This document shows, in pieces, positions 33,810 to 46,500 of a stretch of 64,000 bases of DNA (its first letter is position 1; each line of letters begins with the position of its first letter). Position numbers and translations under genes: made by a program. This DNA is from Vitis vinifera (taxonomy: Eukaryota > Streptophyta > Magnoliopsida > Vitales > Vitaceae). The notes beneath the pieces were generated by a model. The model had not been told where the DNA came from. It did not search any database and saw nothing but the letters and a program-made list of their open reading frames with translations. The stretch spans positions 2,822,501 to 2,886,500 of the forward strand of contig NC_081823.1 in assembly GCF_030704535.1 (NCBI RefSeq). The letters are read 5' to 3'.

Positions 33810-36568
33810 ATGGTTATAAGTTCCTATTTGATCACCTTTACACAAGGGCACTCTTGTCCAGCATGGCTTCATGCTTTCCTATTTTTAGTTGCCATCTCAG
33901 ATTGTCACTCTGAAGTTGAAATCTCTTACAACCATCACTGAGGTTCCATAATCCCCGAGTCCACACCGGCTGCACCTGAATTCACCATTCCCCAACTTCC
34001 ACAATTAGAAAGCAGTTACTATGTTGGTCCTGATAGAATTGTAAACCAAAAATTTTTCAAGCTACTTGTCACATCACTCAAATCCTATATCATTTTCCAC
34101 CCACAAAATCTATAGAACCAGAACCAAAGGTGTGTTCCAGGCAGAGGGGCAATTATACCTTTCTCTGGAGGGGGACCTGAAGTATGGTCCATCATCCTAT
34201 GCAGGTTACAAGGGTTCTGATCAGAATCATCTGGGAAGCTTTGCATGGTTGGATCAGGATATGGTTACTTGAGAGAAGGTAAGTTGCTTCATCTTGCTGC
34301 TGTTTTTAAGCTTAATAATGTAAAAAACTCAAGTACTATTATAGATATGGTCAGTGGTACTTTGGAGACTTTTCTTAATGATTCCAATTATTTTGAGCCA
34401 ATTTTTATATTGGCATTTCCTCAAATGAATTACAAGTACACTTTGGTTATGGAAGAAATTGATGCTGGGTTTGCTGGTGATAGTAATCTTTTAGAGAGTT
34501 TATCACTTGATACAGAGTTGAGTACAACTATCTGTTTGATACTCAGGTCAAGGAATCATTTTGTACTGCAATATGCCCATGAATGCAATTCTTTGCAGAA
34601 TTGCACTCCTTTTGGTGGAGATATTGGATATTTACCTCACATAATTTCCATAGAAGCTATTCACTGTTCTGAGTATAAATGAAGGTTGCAAATTTTGGTA
34701 AATTTCCAATCTGATGAATATTACCGAAGTTTTCATCCCAATATGACATTGGTTGGGGAGGGATGGTGGGATGTCAAGAAGAATCAGATATATGTTGCTG
34801 CTTGCCAGATATTGAACACAACAAATTTTCTGGCTATTGCTCATGTTGGAGGATGTTCAATTAGGTTGAGCTAGAGATTTCCCAGAATCTGGTCAATCAG
34901 AAACAGGAGCATGATGGTGGGACAAATTTGGAGTAACAAAACCATAAACTATCCAGGATACTTTGGCAGGATCATGTTTCAAAGTTCCAATATTAATTTG
35001 CTGGGGGTTCAAGGTTTGAAGTATGAGTACACTAAAATTGACAGAGCAAAAAATTTATGCCAGAAAAAGAAGCCTGAAGGCAAGGGGTTAATATACCCAA
35101 ATGTATATTCTATTGATATGCATTTTGGCACGTCAGTTAGAAATTCTAAAGGGGTAAAGGCATGGGGTTATTCAGAACCCCTCTTTGTGGGTGATAAGTT
35201 CTGTGACCCATATAAGTATGCTATACCTGTCTCAGAAAACTCAAGGTCTTCTGTGCCTATCTCCACATCAATGCCAGCAAACTCTGAAGTTGAAGCAAAT
35301 GCTGGTGATAGTAGCCCACTGAATATCAGCTACAAGATAAGCTTTAATCTGGAACCTGGTGCTGAATTTGGTGGTATATCCATCCATTTAAGTCATCATC
35401 AAGGATTAACGCACAAGTAGAAATTTATGCTGAAGGGATTTATGATATGAAGACTGGAGGCATTTGTATGGTCGGCTGCACAAAACTAAGCTCCATGATT
35501 CAGCAATTAACAGACGATTCTATGGATTGTGAGATTGTTGTGGATCTGCAGTTTTATCCATTAAATTCAGAGAAAGAAGGTCGTATTAATGGAAGCTTTG
35601 TAAGCAGACGGGAAAATCTGACCCTCTTTACTTTGAACATCCGGACTTGTCTTCAACTTGTAATTTTTTTGAGGCAAGACAATCAATTTGGAGGATGGAT
35701 TTGGAGATCATTATGGTTCTGATATCTAACACATTTTCCTGTGTCTTTCTGGGATTGCAACTCTTCCATGTGAAAAAGCAACCTGAGCTGCTTCCTTCCA
35801 TGTCTCTAGTCATGCTTGTGATTCTTATTTTGGGCTACATGATCCCTCGTCCTAAATTTTGAAGCTTTATTCTTGCAAACCCATACTCAGCTAATTGTTT
35901 TGCTTGGAAGTGGTGGATGGATTAAAGTGAAAGAAGTGATTGTGGGGGTGGTCACAATGGTAGTTTTCCTGTTCCTATTCTGTCTTCTCCAGTTCACATG
36001 ATCAGCAAGATTGGCTGATGAAGAAAAAAACGCCTTGTGGGTTGCTGAGAGGAATTCTCTGTATGTGTCTTTACCATTATATACATCCAGTTCCTTAATT
36101 GCCTTATTTTTGAACTGGAGGAAGAAAGAATATGGTATTATGCTACATGTATCTTATCTTATAGCTTACCAGCAGCATTCTCATTGGCAGGACTTGAGAC
36201 CTTATGCTAGCATGGTCCTTGATGGTTTCCTTTTCCTTCAAATCCTACTCAACATGCTCATGAACTCCAGAAAGCAAGTTCTCTCTCATCCATTTTATAT
36301 TGGAATCACTTTTGTTAGATTACTACCACATGCATATGATCTTTACAGAGCTCACAATGATAAACACAGTTTTGTTGGGTGATACGTTTATGCGGTTCCT
36401 TGTGCTGACTTTTACTCAACTGCTTGGGATGTCATTATTCTTTGTGGGGGTGTGCTGTTTTCTGCATTCATTTTCTTGCAGCAGAGGTTTGGCGGCCATT
36501 TCATCCTTCCCAAGGGACTTAAAGAGTTGGAAACATATGAGAAGGTGACAGTGGTTTGTGGTAAGTTA
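33810..36568 (+). pseudogene. DUF2921 array copy 1, decayed
   Basis: The whole length aligns with the intact neighbour at 38544, but it is broken. In-frame stops fall at about 34680 (CGA to TGA), 34873 (TTG to TAG) and 35999 (TGG to TGA). Frame changes occur near 34260, 35380, 35680, 35860 and 36370. The family hallmarks are still readable: GDQ-type LCMVG words are damaged, while CTPFGGDIGYLPHIIS, NMTLVGEGWWDVKKNQ, CMVGCTKLSSMIQ and the membrane block are present. The ATG equivalent is at 33810. A decayed tandem duplicate; the damage is spread along the gene, so inactivation is not recent. Confidence 0.9.
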
Positions 36569-38483
36569 GAGGAATCCAGCACTTAATAATCTGTTGTTTT
36601 TATCTCTGCAAGCTCCAATCTGGATGCACATGAGTTTGAATAATTCGGTCTTTAGTTTCTTTTGTACCTTTTGCTTGTAAGAGAAGTTGTATTTCCTGAA
36701 CCATTATTGGATGCTGCTTTATTTGACAACACCCATTAGAGTTACTTTGTATGTTCTTTTACTTCTTCTCCTTCATGCCTAACTTTAGCAAATTTATAAT
36801 GTCAAATGAATATAATAATGTAACACTACCACCCTTATTGAAGATATGGCTGACATTCAAACTGTGATTGGGAAATGGCTACCAGACAGACAGATGCCTT
36901 CAATGAAATCTCTGGTAATGGACTCTATTCCATTTTTTTCAAGTCTAATCTCCAAATTTCTCATCAATTGTCTTTCTTATTTTCCCAAGAAAAATATCTT
37001 TGCCATCAATTTCATTTTTTATCTCTCTCTCTCTCTCTCTCTAACTGTTGAATGCATTTTTGTTGATAGAACTGCCATTTTACAGTACTAAGAGTTTTTT
37101 ACTGCATTGAATAGATTCTAATATTTTTGTCAATTTTCACAACATGAATGTCACTAATTAAGTGAAAGAACTTTTGTGATTAGGGTTTTAAAAAATAGTG
37201 AGGTTACTGATGCAAAGAAAATCCAAGTTCAGAACCTTGGAGAAAGGGGAGATTTTAGTAACTCAAGAAAGGCAATTCCACAGGATAAAGAGGGAAGAAG
37301 CTCACTAACCGTCACAAGTCATTCAACTAGGAATTTTAGGGTTTGTTTTGTTTTTTTCTTTTCGGTGGCTCGTGGATTGAGTGATGCTACATCTTTCAAG
37401 ATCTTCAACAAGATTTAAATGCATAAATATCTTTAATTCTACAAAAAATTACTCAACATGTTAGTTAAGCCATGGAAAAAGAACGAATGCTGGATGCTTA
37501 CATTTTTTTCTTGTTAATGGTAAACTTCTTATTTCATATTTTGCCATATCTGTTGTTTTTTTGTATGGCTTGTAAGAATCTTTATTTTGTTTTCTTGTTT
37601 TGTTAACCTTTCTTTCTTGTCCTTTTCTTCATCTTAGAAATTTTCAAGGATGTAGACCTTATCTTTATTTATATTTTTTCTGGTAAAGACTATATCACCA
37701 TGACTGTATCAACTTTAAATTGGTCCAACTAAATAACTCAAAACTAATCCTATTCTTGTTGACCGGGTTACCAATGTTTTTATCTATCTGAGAAATAATT
37801 CAAGATAGTTACAGAATAGTATTTTTCTTCAACTAATTCCAACATTGTTTACTGATCAACATGGAATTCTTCTGCATGGAGATTTTTTTTTCCTTTTTCT
37901 GTCATAGCATCTTTCCTTTGAATCAATTTTCTAAAGAGCGTGTACCCATCAACTTCTTCCTTTGGCTAATTTTAGTTGGGACTTATCTTTCATGACGGAG
38001 GAACCTACAAGAGAGAGAGAAAGAGATGTGTGATAGGACACCCTGTATGGATTTGAAAAAAAAAAGCATATACAAGTATAAAATCAACATCACTCTGTAC
38101 ACATCTATAAAACAAATTTTCTCCTTTGGAATGAACGGTATTTGCAATATATAGCAGATATAGACATGCTTGCACAATTAGACCTTTGTAATTAGGGAGT
38201 TTCAAATAAACTTACTAACAATAATAGAATGAAAGATGATGCTTTTACTAATTGATTTCTTGGACATGTATAATTATATGTTTTGTATTTTTAGCTTTAC
38301 TTCTACAAATCAGAGTTTTTTATGTGTTGCATTTTGAGAAACTGTTCACTAGGTGAATGCAGCATAATTTACTCTGCAATTGCTTTCTAATTAAAACCTT
38401 ACAGAAAAAAGTCAACTTCGCTGGTTTTACTGGTGGAGAGAGTGAGACGCATATATGACAGAGGCTCAGATATTCACATATTG
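36569..38483. other. Intergenic flank of duplicate unit 2; no gene
   Basis: The 3' flank of copy 1 runs to about 36850, then the upstream part of unit 2 begins, matching 31800-33800. There is a (CT)n microsatellite at about 37023-37042. Open frames here are short and do not agree between the two duplicate units, which argues against a conserved gene. Confidence 0.55.
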
Positions 38484-38543
38484 ATGCTTGTTGATTCTTC
38501 TTCTTCTTCTGCTTCTTCTTCTCAGTTCAAGAAATCCACCACT

Positions 38544-41324
38544 ATGGTTTTGGTTTCTTATTCAACCACCTCTTCACAGAGGTGGTTTCCACTAGCGTGG
38601 CTTCATGCTTTCTCACTTCTATTTGCAACCTCAGTTTCATACTCTCCAGTTGAAGTCTCTTACCGTCATCACTGTGATTCCATTGTCCCTGAGTCCACCC
38701 CAACTTCACCGGAATTCACCTCCTCCCTACTTCCACGATCACAAACTGGTTACTCTATTGGTCCTGATACAACTGTAAACCGAAATTTGTCTCGCTACTT
38801 CTCACGTTACTCATCTCCAGTATCATTTTACACACGAAATATCTATAAAACCAAAACTGAAGGGGTGTTCAAGGTGGAGGGCCGATTGCGCCTCTTTTTA
38901 CCATGGAGTCTGAAGTATAGTCAGTTATCCTATCCTCATTTACAAGGGTTCTGGTCAGAGTCTTCTGGGAAGCTTTGCATGGTGGGATCTGGATCTTCTC
39001 GTTCAAGAGAAGGTAATTGGGTTCCTCTTTCTGCTATTCTTAAGCTCATTAATATAAAAAATTCAAGTACTATTACACATTCAGTTAGTGGTACACTTGA
39101 GAGCTTGAGTTCTGTTAATGATTTCGATTATTTTGAACCAATTACAATACTGTTGTTCCCTCAAATGAATTACAAGTATACTTTGGTTCCGGAAGAAAAT
39201 GATACTGGTTCCACTGGTCGGCATAATGTTCCAGAGAGATCATCACCTGATACAGGGTTGATCACAGGTATCTGTTCGATACTCAGGCGAGGTTATCCAT
39301 TTGAATTGGAGTATGCTCATCACTGCAATTCTTCGCATATTTGCACTCCTTTTGGTGGGGATATTGAATATTTGCCTCACATCATTTCCACAGAAGTGAT
39401 TCAGTGTTCAGAGTATGAGCGAAGGTCGCTAGTTCTGGTAAAATTTCAATCTGATGAGCATTACCAACCTTTTCATCCCAACATGACGTTAGTTGGGGAA
39501 GGATGGTGGGATGCCAAAAAGAGTCGGCTATCTGTTGTTGCTTGCCGATTGTCTAACCTGAAGAACTCTCTGGCTAATGCTCAGGTTGGGGATTGTTCAG
39601 TTAGGTTGAGCTTGAGATTCAACACAATCTGGTCAATCAGAAACATGAGCATGATGCTGGGGCAAATTTGGAGTAACAAAACTGTGAATGAGTCAGGGTA
39701 CTTTGAAAGGATCGCTTTTCAAAGTACCCAGAATGTTATGCTGGAGGTTCGGGGCTTCAAGTATGAGTATACTGAAACTGACAGAGCAAGAAGTTTATGC
39801 CAGATAAAGAAGCCTGCTGGAAACAAGGGGGTAGCTTACCCAAATGGGTATTCTTCTGATATGCAATTCCACATGTCTGTTAAGAATTCTAAAGGTGTAA
39901 TGGCATGGGGTTTTTCAGCCCCTTTCGTTGTGGATTATAGGCTTTATAAGCCATATCAGTATGCCATGCCTCTGTCAATTAACTCAAAATCGTCTGTGCC
40001 TGTCTCCAGACCAATGCCAGCAAACAGAGTTGTTGAAGCAAATACTAGTAATAGCATCCCAATGAATATCAGCTACAAGATAAGCTTCATGCTAGAACCT
40101 GGAGTGGAATTTGAAGGTTTTGTCTCTTCTTTGAATTCATCCTCTCTAATGCATACACAGGTAGAAATTTCTGCAGAAGGGATTTATAATGCCAGAACAG
40201 GAGGCCTGTGTATGGTAGGCTGTAGAAAGCTAAGCTTAATGACTCGGCTGTCAACAAATGATTCAATGGACTGTGAAATTCTCGTGAATTTCCAGTTTCC
40301 TCCATTGAATTCAAAGAAAGGTCATATCAAGGGAACCATCAAAAGTAGACGGGAAAAATCTGATCCTCTTTACTTTGAACATCTGGACTTGTCTTCCACT
40401 TCTTATACTGTTGTTGAAGCCAAACAATCCATTTGGAGGATGGATTTGGAGATCTTCATGGTTCTGATATCTAACACCCTTTCATGTGTCTTCCTGGGAT
40501 TGCAACTCTTTTATGTGAAAAACCAACCTGATGTGCTGCCTTCCATCTCTCTACTCATGCTCGTAATTCTTACTTTGGGCTACATGGTCCCTCTTGTCCT
40601 GAACTTTGAAGCCTTGTTCTTGCAGAATCATGCTAGACAGAATGTTTTGCTTGAGAGTGGTGGATGGCTTAAAGTGAATGAGGTGATTGTGAGGGTGGTC
40701 ACAATGGTAGTTTTCCTGTTGCAGTTCCGTTTACTCCAGCTGACATGGTCAGCCAAATGTGGTGCCGAAAACCAAAAGGGCTTGTGGGTTGCTGAGAAGA
40801 ATGCCCTGTATGTGTCTTTACCATCGTACATACTTGGATGCTTAATATCCTTGTCTCTCAACAGGACAAAGACCGAATATGGTGCTGTGAAGGGCCTGAA
40901 GGCATCATCAAGCCTTATCAGTTACCAGCAACATTCCCATTGGCAGGACTTGAGATCTTATGCTGGCTTGACCCTTGATGGTTTTCTTTTCCCTCAAATC
41001 ATTCTCAACATGTTCATAAGCTCAAGAGATGAACCTCTTTCTTGTTGGTTTTATATGGGAACCACCCTTGTTCGATTGCTACCTCACGCATACGATCTTT
41101 TCAGGGCTCATAACTATGTTAGCGGTTTCAATGGGTCATTCCTTTACGCAAATCCTGGTGCAGACTTCTACTCAACCTCTTGGGATGTCATTATTCCTTG
41201 TGTGGCTCTGCTGTTTGCTGCTATCATCTTCTTGCAGCAGAGATTTGGCGGTCGTTGCATCCTTCCTAGGAGATTTAAAGATTTGGAGGCGTATGAGAAG
41301 GTGCCAGTGGCTAGCAGTGAGTAA
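38544..41324 (+). CDS. DUF2921 membrane protein, array copy 2 (intact)
   Basis: An intronless frame, 926 residues from ATG 38544 (an earlier in-frame ATG at 38484 would add 20 Ser-rich residues; the longer frame upstream of that has no ATG). A signal peptide fits residues 1-37 (hydrophobic AWLHAFSLLFATSVS). The lumenal or extracellular part to about residue 630 is rich in cysteine and N-glycosylation sites, with GKLCMVGSGSS, WWDAKKSRLSVVACRL, GDCSVRLSLRF and GGLCMVGCRKLS. About six membrane segments follow, ending IIPCVALLFAAIIFLQQRFGG. I assign plant DUF2921 (PF11145 type); function unknown. The family includes FLY1/FLY2 membrane E3 ligases (from memory), but here the protein ends about 25 residues after the last helix, with no RING. 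Confidence 0.88.
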   Translation: MVLVSYSTTSSQRWFPLAWLHAFSLLFATSVSYSPVEVSYRHHCDSIVPESTPTSPEFTSSLLPRSQTGYSIGPDTTVNRNLSRYFSRYSSPVSFYTRNIYKTKTEGVFKVEGRLRLFLPWSLKYSQLSYPHLQGFWSESSGKLCMVGSGSSRSREGNWVPLSAILKLINIKNSSTITHSVSGTLESLSSVNDFDYFEPITILLFPQMNYKYTLVPEENDTGSTGRHNVPERSSPDTGLITGICSILRRGYPFELEYAHHCNSSHICTPFGGDIEYLPHIISTEVIQCSEYERRSLVLVKFQSDEHYQPFHPNMTLVGEGWWDAKKSRLSVVACRLSNLKNSLANAQVGDCSVRLSLRFNTIWSIRNMSMMLGQIWSNKTVNESGYFERIAFQSTQNVMLEVRGFKYEYTETDRARSLCQIKKPAGNKGVAYPNGYSSDMQFHMSVKNSKGVMAWGFSAPFVVDYRLYKPYQYAMPLSINSKSSVPVSRPMPANRVVEANTSNSIPMNISYKISFMLEPGVEFEGFVSSLNSSSLMHTQVEISAEGIYNARTGGLCMVGCRKLSLMTRLSTNDSMDCEILVNFQFPPLNSKKGHIKGTIKSRREKSDPLYFEHLDLSSTSYTVVEAKQSIWRMDLEIFMVLISNTLSCVFLGLQLFYVKNQPDVLPSISLLMLVILTLGYMVPLVLNFEALFLQNHARQNVLLESGGWLKVNEVIVRVVTMVVFLLQFRLLQLTWSAKCGAENQKGLWVAEKNALYVSLPSYILGCLISLSLNRTKTEYGAVKGLKASSSLISYQQHSHWQDLRSYAGLTLDGFLFPQIILNMFISSRDEPLSCWFYMGTTLVRLLPHAYDLFRAHNYVSGFNGSFLYANPGADFYSTSWDVIIPCVALLFAAIIFLQQRFGGRCILPRRFKDLEAYEKVPVASSE

Positions 41325-42430
41325 CAGGTAGAGGAATCCAGGACTTAGATATGTTGTTTTTGTTGCTTTGAGCTCCATTCTGGGTGCAGATGGATTTGAA
41401 TAATTCTGTCTTTGTTTCTTATGCACTTCCTGCTCATAAGAGTAGTTGTATTTCCTGAACCATTACTCTTAAGTACTCTCTTGTTTTGACATCTCTATCA
41501 CCTGTTAGGTTTACTTTGTGTTCATTTTTAGTTCTTCTCTTCTATGCTCAATTTTCGCAAATTTATGAAGTTAAATGATATCATACTTTTGAGTGTCTCA
41601 AATTCCTATTTAGTAGAAAAAACAAAAGGTTAAGTTATGGTATCAAAAATGCATTTTGGTACTTTAAAATGCCAAGTAGTAAAAAATGTCTCATTGATTT
41701 GTACCTTCACAGTGGTTTCATTGCTTCATATTTATGTTAGATTCCTCTGTATTTAGGCCTCATTTCTTCATATCTTGGTCCTTTTTTTTTTTGAACTCAG
41801 AGTTCCATTTCTTGATACCTTCATTCAATGGTCCAGATATAATCATCATACACTTCCATGACCTAGGTTTTTAGTTTTGTGTGGTACCGATTTAGTATCT
41901 TTAGAATTTTTCAAAATAATATTGAATTAAAAATTTAATATATTGACATTTCCTTGTAAAAGTAGGTTTTCTTATAAAATAAGTAAATATATTAGAAATA
42001 TTTTAGGTTAGGATGGGAAAAAATTATGAGGAGATTGAAAAGTGATTTGTGCCCAAATCTTAACACACAAAGGTACTAGTACTGTGTTTTTGGACAGGAC
42101 AGGGAGCAAAAGGGATATCTATTGTGACAATAGAAGGTATGGATATTAGAAGGGGCGAAACATAGAATGTTTTGGGACACAAAAGTTGTTTACTTATTTA
42201 TATATTTTACCCTTTCTTTGTATATTTTTTTTTACTATAAAAATAATATATTGACTTTAAATATCATTTATTTATTTTTCTCCTTTTTATTTTTATTTTC
42301 TTTTCAAGTTTTTTGAGAACCAAACATGATCCTTTGCGTGGACTCATTATGCACTTGTATGGTTTGGAGAGGCTTACTTGTCTTATCATTTAGGTGTTTT
42401 ATCTGTCTTTGGTTTCATTATTTGTTGCTT
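41325..42430. other. 3' flank of copy 2; AT-rich, no gene
   Basis: 41330-41470 matches the 3' flanks of copies 1, 3 and 5 (word GCTCATAAGAGTAGTTGTATTTCCTGAACC-like, here in shortened form). The rest is AT-rich. Near 42310 there is a GAGAACCAAACATG word, the right end of another degraded GTTTGGTTC-type MITE. Confidence 0.5.
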
Positions 42431-42440
42431 TGTTTGGTTC

Positions 42441-42500
42441 AATAATATCGCTTATCCTATTGAGTTTTACGGGCCTCTCAATAGGATAAACGATATTATT
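42441..42500. repeat. 60-base hairpin, 24-bp stem
   Basis: aataatatcgcttatcctat followed by tgag (42441-42464) pairs with ctcaataggataaacgatat followed by tatt (42477-42500) with one mismatch across a 12-base loop. It lies at the edge of the copia remnant. Could be a mini-foldback insertion or a small RNA-forming hairpin; it has no protein-coding sense. Confidence 0.8.
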
Positions 42501-42529
42501 GATGTATATTCCAAATTATATATGACCAG

Positions 42530-43130
42530 ATATAACATTTTATTGATGTGCTTGCAAGATATAGTTTTGTACCAACTCGGAGGCATTGGAATAAAGTCAA
42601 ACATTTACTACGATATCTTTATAGAATAAGAAAGGTTAGTTTGTGGTATTCAAAAGAATCAAAATTTCAATTGCTTGGATATGCATACGTTAACTATCTT
42701 TCAAACTTTTATAAAGTTTGGTCTTAAATGGGGTATGTCTTTATCTATGGTAGTATAACAATAGTATGAAAATCAATCAAGTAAATAATGGTGATCACTT
42801 CTTCAAATCATTCGGGGATATTCACTGTTCATGAAGTAAGTCATGAATATGTATAGTAAAGTCATTGATCTAATATATGTGGGAATCATGTAGACTATCC
42901 TTTATCAAAGGTAATTTGATCAAGTTATACGAAAATAATGCTGCTTGTATTACACAAATTATAAAAGGTGAGTATTTCCCTAAGTATTTTTTGTATTTAT
43001 TAGCTCTAAGAAAATGGTGAAATTGATATTCAATAGATCTCATTATGTGATAATCTACCAAATGAAGTGTTACAATCAACTACATTAAAAAATGCGTTGA
43101 AATATAGACATTGAAATTTCTATTAGTTAA
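42530..43130 (+). mobile_element. Decayed Ty1/copia remnant (RT end and RNase H)
   Basis: Read across frames, the plus strand gives pieces in the order of the copia polyprotein end. [17 protein letters not shown] lies at about 42570. LWYSKESKFQLLGYA follows at about 42640, MGYVFIYG near 42729 and LYENNAACITQI near 42930. ENGEIDIQ, then SLCDNLPNE, lies near 43015-43065. Stops and frame changes separate the pieces. No LTRs were found around it, so this is an old fragment. Confidence 0.82.
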
Positions 43131-43257
43131 AGTGTTGAAGAAAATATAGTCATGTCTAAATAAGAGGAATAATATTGATGTAAATATGTTACATTATTTC
43201 TTTCTTGACAAGGTTATTAACAAGACAATTATAATGATCAAATTATTTGAAGGATAG

Positions 43258-43587
43258 GTTATGTTTGGTTCCCGGAAAATACTAAGGAAAGAAAAAAAAT
43301 GCAAAGGAAAATGATTTTTTTATGTTTGGTTGTCCTATGGAAAATATCAAAGAAAATCAAATATGATTAAAACTAATTAAAAACTTATGTATTTTTAAAT
43401 TATTTAATCTTTATATTGATGAGTTAAAATAAATAAAATGAGTTTGAAGTAACAAAAAAAATAATTTGTCAACTTTTAATCTATTTTTTTATTTTCCTTC
43501 ACTTTTTCTTTTCCTATGCTTTTCCTTTGTATTTTCTTTCTCTTGCATTTTCCTTCAAATTTTCTGGGAACCAAATATAGCTATAGT
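43258..43587. mobile_element. MITE with GTTTGGTTCC-type inverted ends, copy B
   Basis: Left end GGTTATGTTTGGTTCCCGG, right end CTGGGAACCAAATATAGCT. The interior follows the same order as the copy at 11186-11512, including GAGTTTGAAGTAACA and a TTTTCCTT-rich right arm. ATA on both sides could be a 3-base target duplication. No coding capacity. Confidence 0.68.
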
Positions 43588-46500
43588 GTACTTTTTTTTT
43601 TCCTTCACTAAGGTTTTCCCATTGAGTTTTTCTTATTATAGTTTTAACAAAATAATATTCTTATGATTATCTAAAAGGGAATGTCATAAAAAATGAGAAT
43701 CCGGTGTGTTATAGGAACTAGTGGATAATAATCTATATTGATATAAATCTCTTTTTAATTCTATAAAAGTAGAAGACATAATGAAAATATATCATATTTT
43801 TCTTTAAGCATTTTATTTTATTTTTCATTTTGTCTTCGAATTATTTTATTTTATAATAAAAATAAATAAATAATAAAAATTCTATACTAATTCTTTTTAT
43901 TTTACAAAAAAGAAAAATAATAATAATAAAAATTCTATAGTGAAGAGGCAAATGACATTTTTGATGTTGGAAGGGTTTATTTGGGTGTTGTGAGAGTGGG
44001 TGCAATGATAAAGAGAATCAAACACGCCATCCTAAACTCTTTCTATTCTTTAAGATTTTTTTTTTTTTTTTCTAATAACTTAAGAGGGAAATGACATTTT
44101 TTCATGTTTGAAGGGTTGTTTATAGAATTTGGTTATTTTATATTTAAAGATTTATTTTAAAAAGTGGGAATAAAGGATTTGCCTTTTTATTAATATTATT
44201 AAAATCAATATTTTGAAAACTGAATTCTTCATTAAATTGAAAAATTATCAATTCATGATTCAATGATTAGACCAATGGTTGAACAAATTACATCATAAAT
44301 ATATAATTTATATTTTATTAAAATAAAAAATAAAATCAATAATATTTATTTTTCATGTTTGATATTCTTAAATATAAATATGAAAATACATATTGAAAAT
44401 AAAAAGAAAATTATATTATTTTATTTATATATTAAACATCCAATTATTTTATAATTTTAAAAGATATTAGGTTATTTTATTTGTATTATTTTCAAATTTA
44501 TTTGTACATAAATAAACATGATATATTTAACTAACCTTGCAATTTCTATATAAAAAAATGCACTTTTGCTATATACCCTATATTGGATATTACTTTTACT
44601 CATTTTGTTTTTATATTGAATTTTTTGAAATTCAATTTTGTACTGGAAAATTTAAAATTTTTTTTTTTATGAAAATATTTTTTTAGAAAATGATTATATT
44701 TGTTCAAAAGTTTGGAATAGAGAAGGGGTAGTAATCTAACCATTCACATCATAGGAAAAGTCCCTTTCTGCTGAGCTGTGTTTTTCCAATTTTTCTTTGC
44801 CGTCTTGTTTGGTGATGGCCTAGTGCTTGGGAAAGTCCTAAGTCTTCATTGACATTGATGTGTGAATCATAAATGAAGATGGAAAATTTCCAAGTCCAAG
44901 TCTTCATCCTCCACTCCAAGTCTTCCTCCCTAGTAGTCTCAAGTCTTTGTGGACATTCACAACTTTCCTTATCTTTTCCTTATTTTTAATTCTAGCCACT
45001 AAATGTATGGATTTTTTAATTTTATTTTCTCAATATAAACAAAGTGTAATGCATTAATAATGATGATAGAATGTATGACTTTAATTGATGACTTCTAGCA
45101 ATTAAAAACAATGATTTTTCAAATCCGAAGATGGAAAGTGATTATAAATTGTTACCAAACAAATAATATCATTTCTAATTTTAGGGTATTTAAAAATTAA
45201 CTTAATATCTGCATATTTATGATTATTATTTTATTTATATGAGACAAATAAAATATCTATTATTTAAAATGCATTTGACAATGATTTTGAGAAGTGTTTT
45301 TAATTTTTCTAACACTTAAAGATATTTATTTTTCAAATATTAAAAATGTTAAAAATACTTTTTAAAAGCATTCTCCAACACACCCTTAATTAAGTAGTGT
45401 TATAAAAAAAATGTATTTTTCTATTGAAAATGATTGTACTTAATCTATCGCTTTTAATTAATTTGGAATAAATTTTGATTAAAAGTTTTTGGTTTGGAAT
45501 GTTGTTGTTAATAATTTTTTATTTTTTATTTATAATATATTAGGACTATATTTGATAGCGTTTATACTCAAAATGTTTTTAGTGAAAGTATTTTTTATGG
45601 AAATGTTTTTAGAAGAATCATTTATAAAATGTTTTTCTATAAAACACAATTAAGTGATTTTCTAATGCTACAAGTGATTTTTCAAAATTTTAAAAGTGTT
45701 TTCTAAAATTTATTAAACACCTTAGATTTGTTTGATAATTGTTTTTAACAAATAGTTTTTGAGGAAAGTTTTTTGAAAACCGTTCTCTGATTTTTTTAGA
45801 ATAAAAGTTTGTTTATAAACCTAAAATCTTTTTAATCTGTTTTTAATATTTTTAAATATGTTTTAAAAATAATTTTTATATGTAGTATTATATTTTTAAT
45901 AATTTTACATGTTTGTATAATTATTTTTTAAAACAACTCTAAGAAAATAATAGAAAATAATAGAAAACAATTGCGTTTGATAGTGATTTTAGGAAGTGTT
46001 TTTAACATTTTTAATACTTGAAGGATAAAAATTTTCAAATGTTACAGATGTTAGAAACACTTGTTAGAATCACTGTCAAGCACACTTTAAGAATGCATTT
46101 GACAGTGATTTTAGGAAGTGTTTCTACTCTTTTTAACACTTAAATTTTTATTATCTTTTAACCATAAAAAAAATGTTAGAAACACTTCCTACAATCAGTG
46201 TCAAATACACTTTAAAAATGTTTTCTAAAATTATTGTCAAAAGTACTAAAAAAGATATTATTTAAAAATACTTTGTTTTTTATTTTTAAGAACAAAAAAT
46301 GGTTTTTAGTTGCCAAACAGGCCCCTAATTTATTTATTTTTTAATTTTTTTTTAGATTAAAATTGCTTCGAAATAGATTCTAAATAATATAAAAGTAATT
46401 TTTTAAAAGAATCATAGTGAAATGATTTTGTAATATTTGTCTTATAACTGAATTTTATATAAAAAAGTATTAAATATAAGAAGTGCCTTTTAACCCTCAT

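Larger units (their letters stand above)
31800..41460 (+). repeat. Segmental tandem duplication (unit 1 and unit 2)
   Basis: Unit 1 (about 31.8-36.8 kb) and unit 2 (about 36.85-41.46 kb) are diverged direct copies, each an upstream flank of about 1.6-2 kb, one DUF2921 gene and a 3' flank. Matching upstream landmarks: GAGAAAGG(T/G)GAGATTTTA at 32083 and 37226, a GGAGGAA(T/C)..AAGAGA block at 33353 and 38001, and GTGAATGCAGCATA at 33660 and 38353. Matching 3' landmarks: GAGGAATCCAG(C/G)ACTTA followed by a CTGCTTGTAAGAG-like word. Unit 1 additionally contains the foldback insertion at 32176. Confidence 0.75.

Noticed and set aside
38433-38543. DUF2921 copy 2 starting at 38433
   Set aside because: The codon there is GTG. 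The first ATGs are at 38484 and 38544; the latter matches the other copies.
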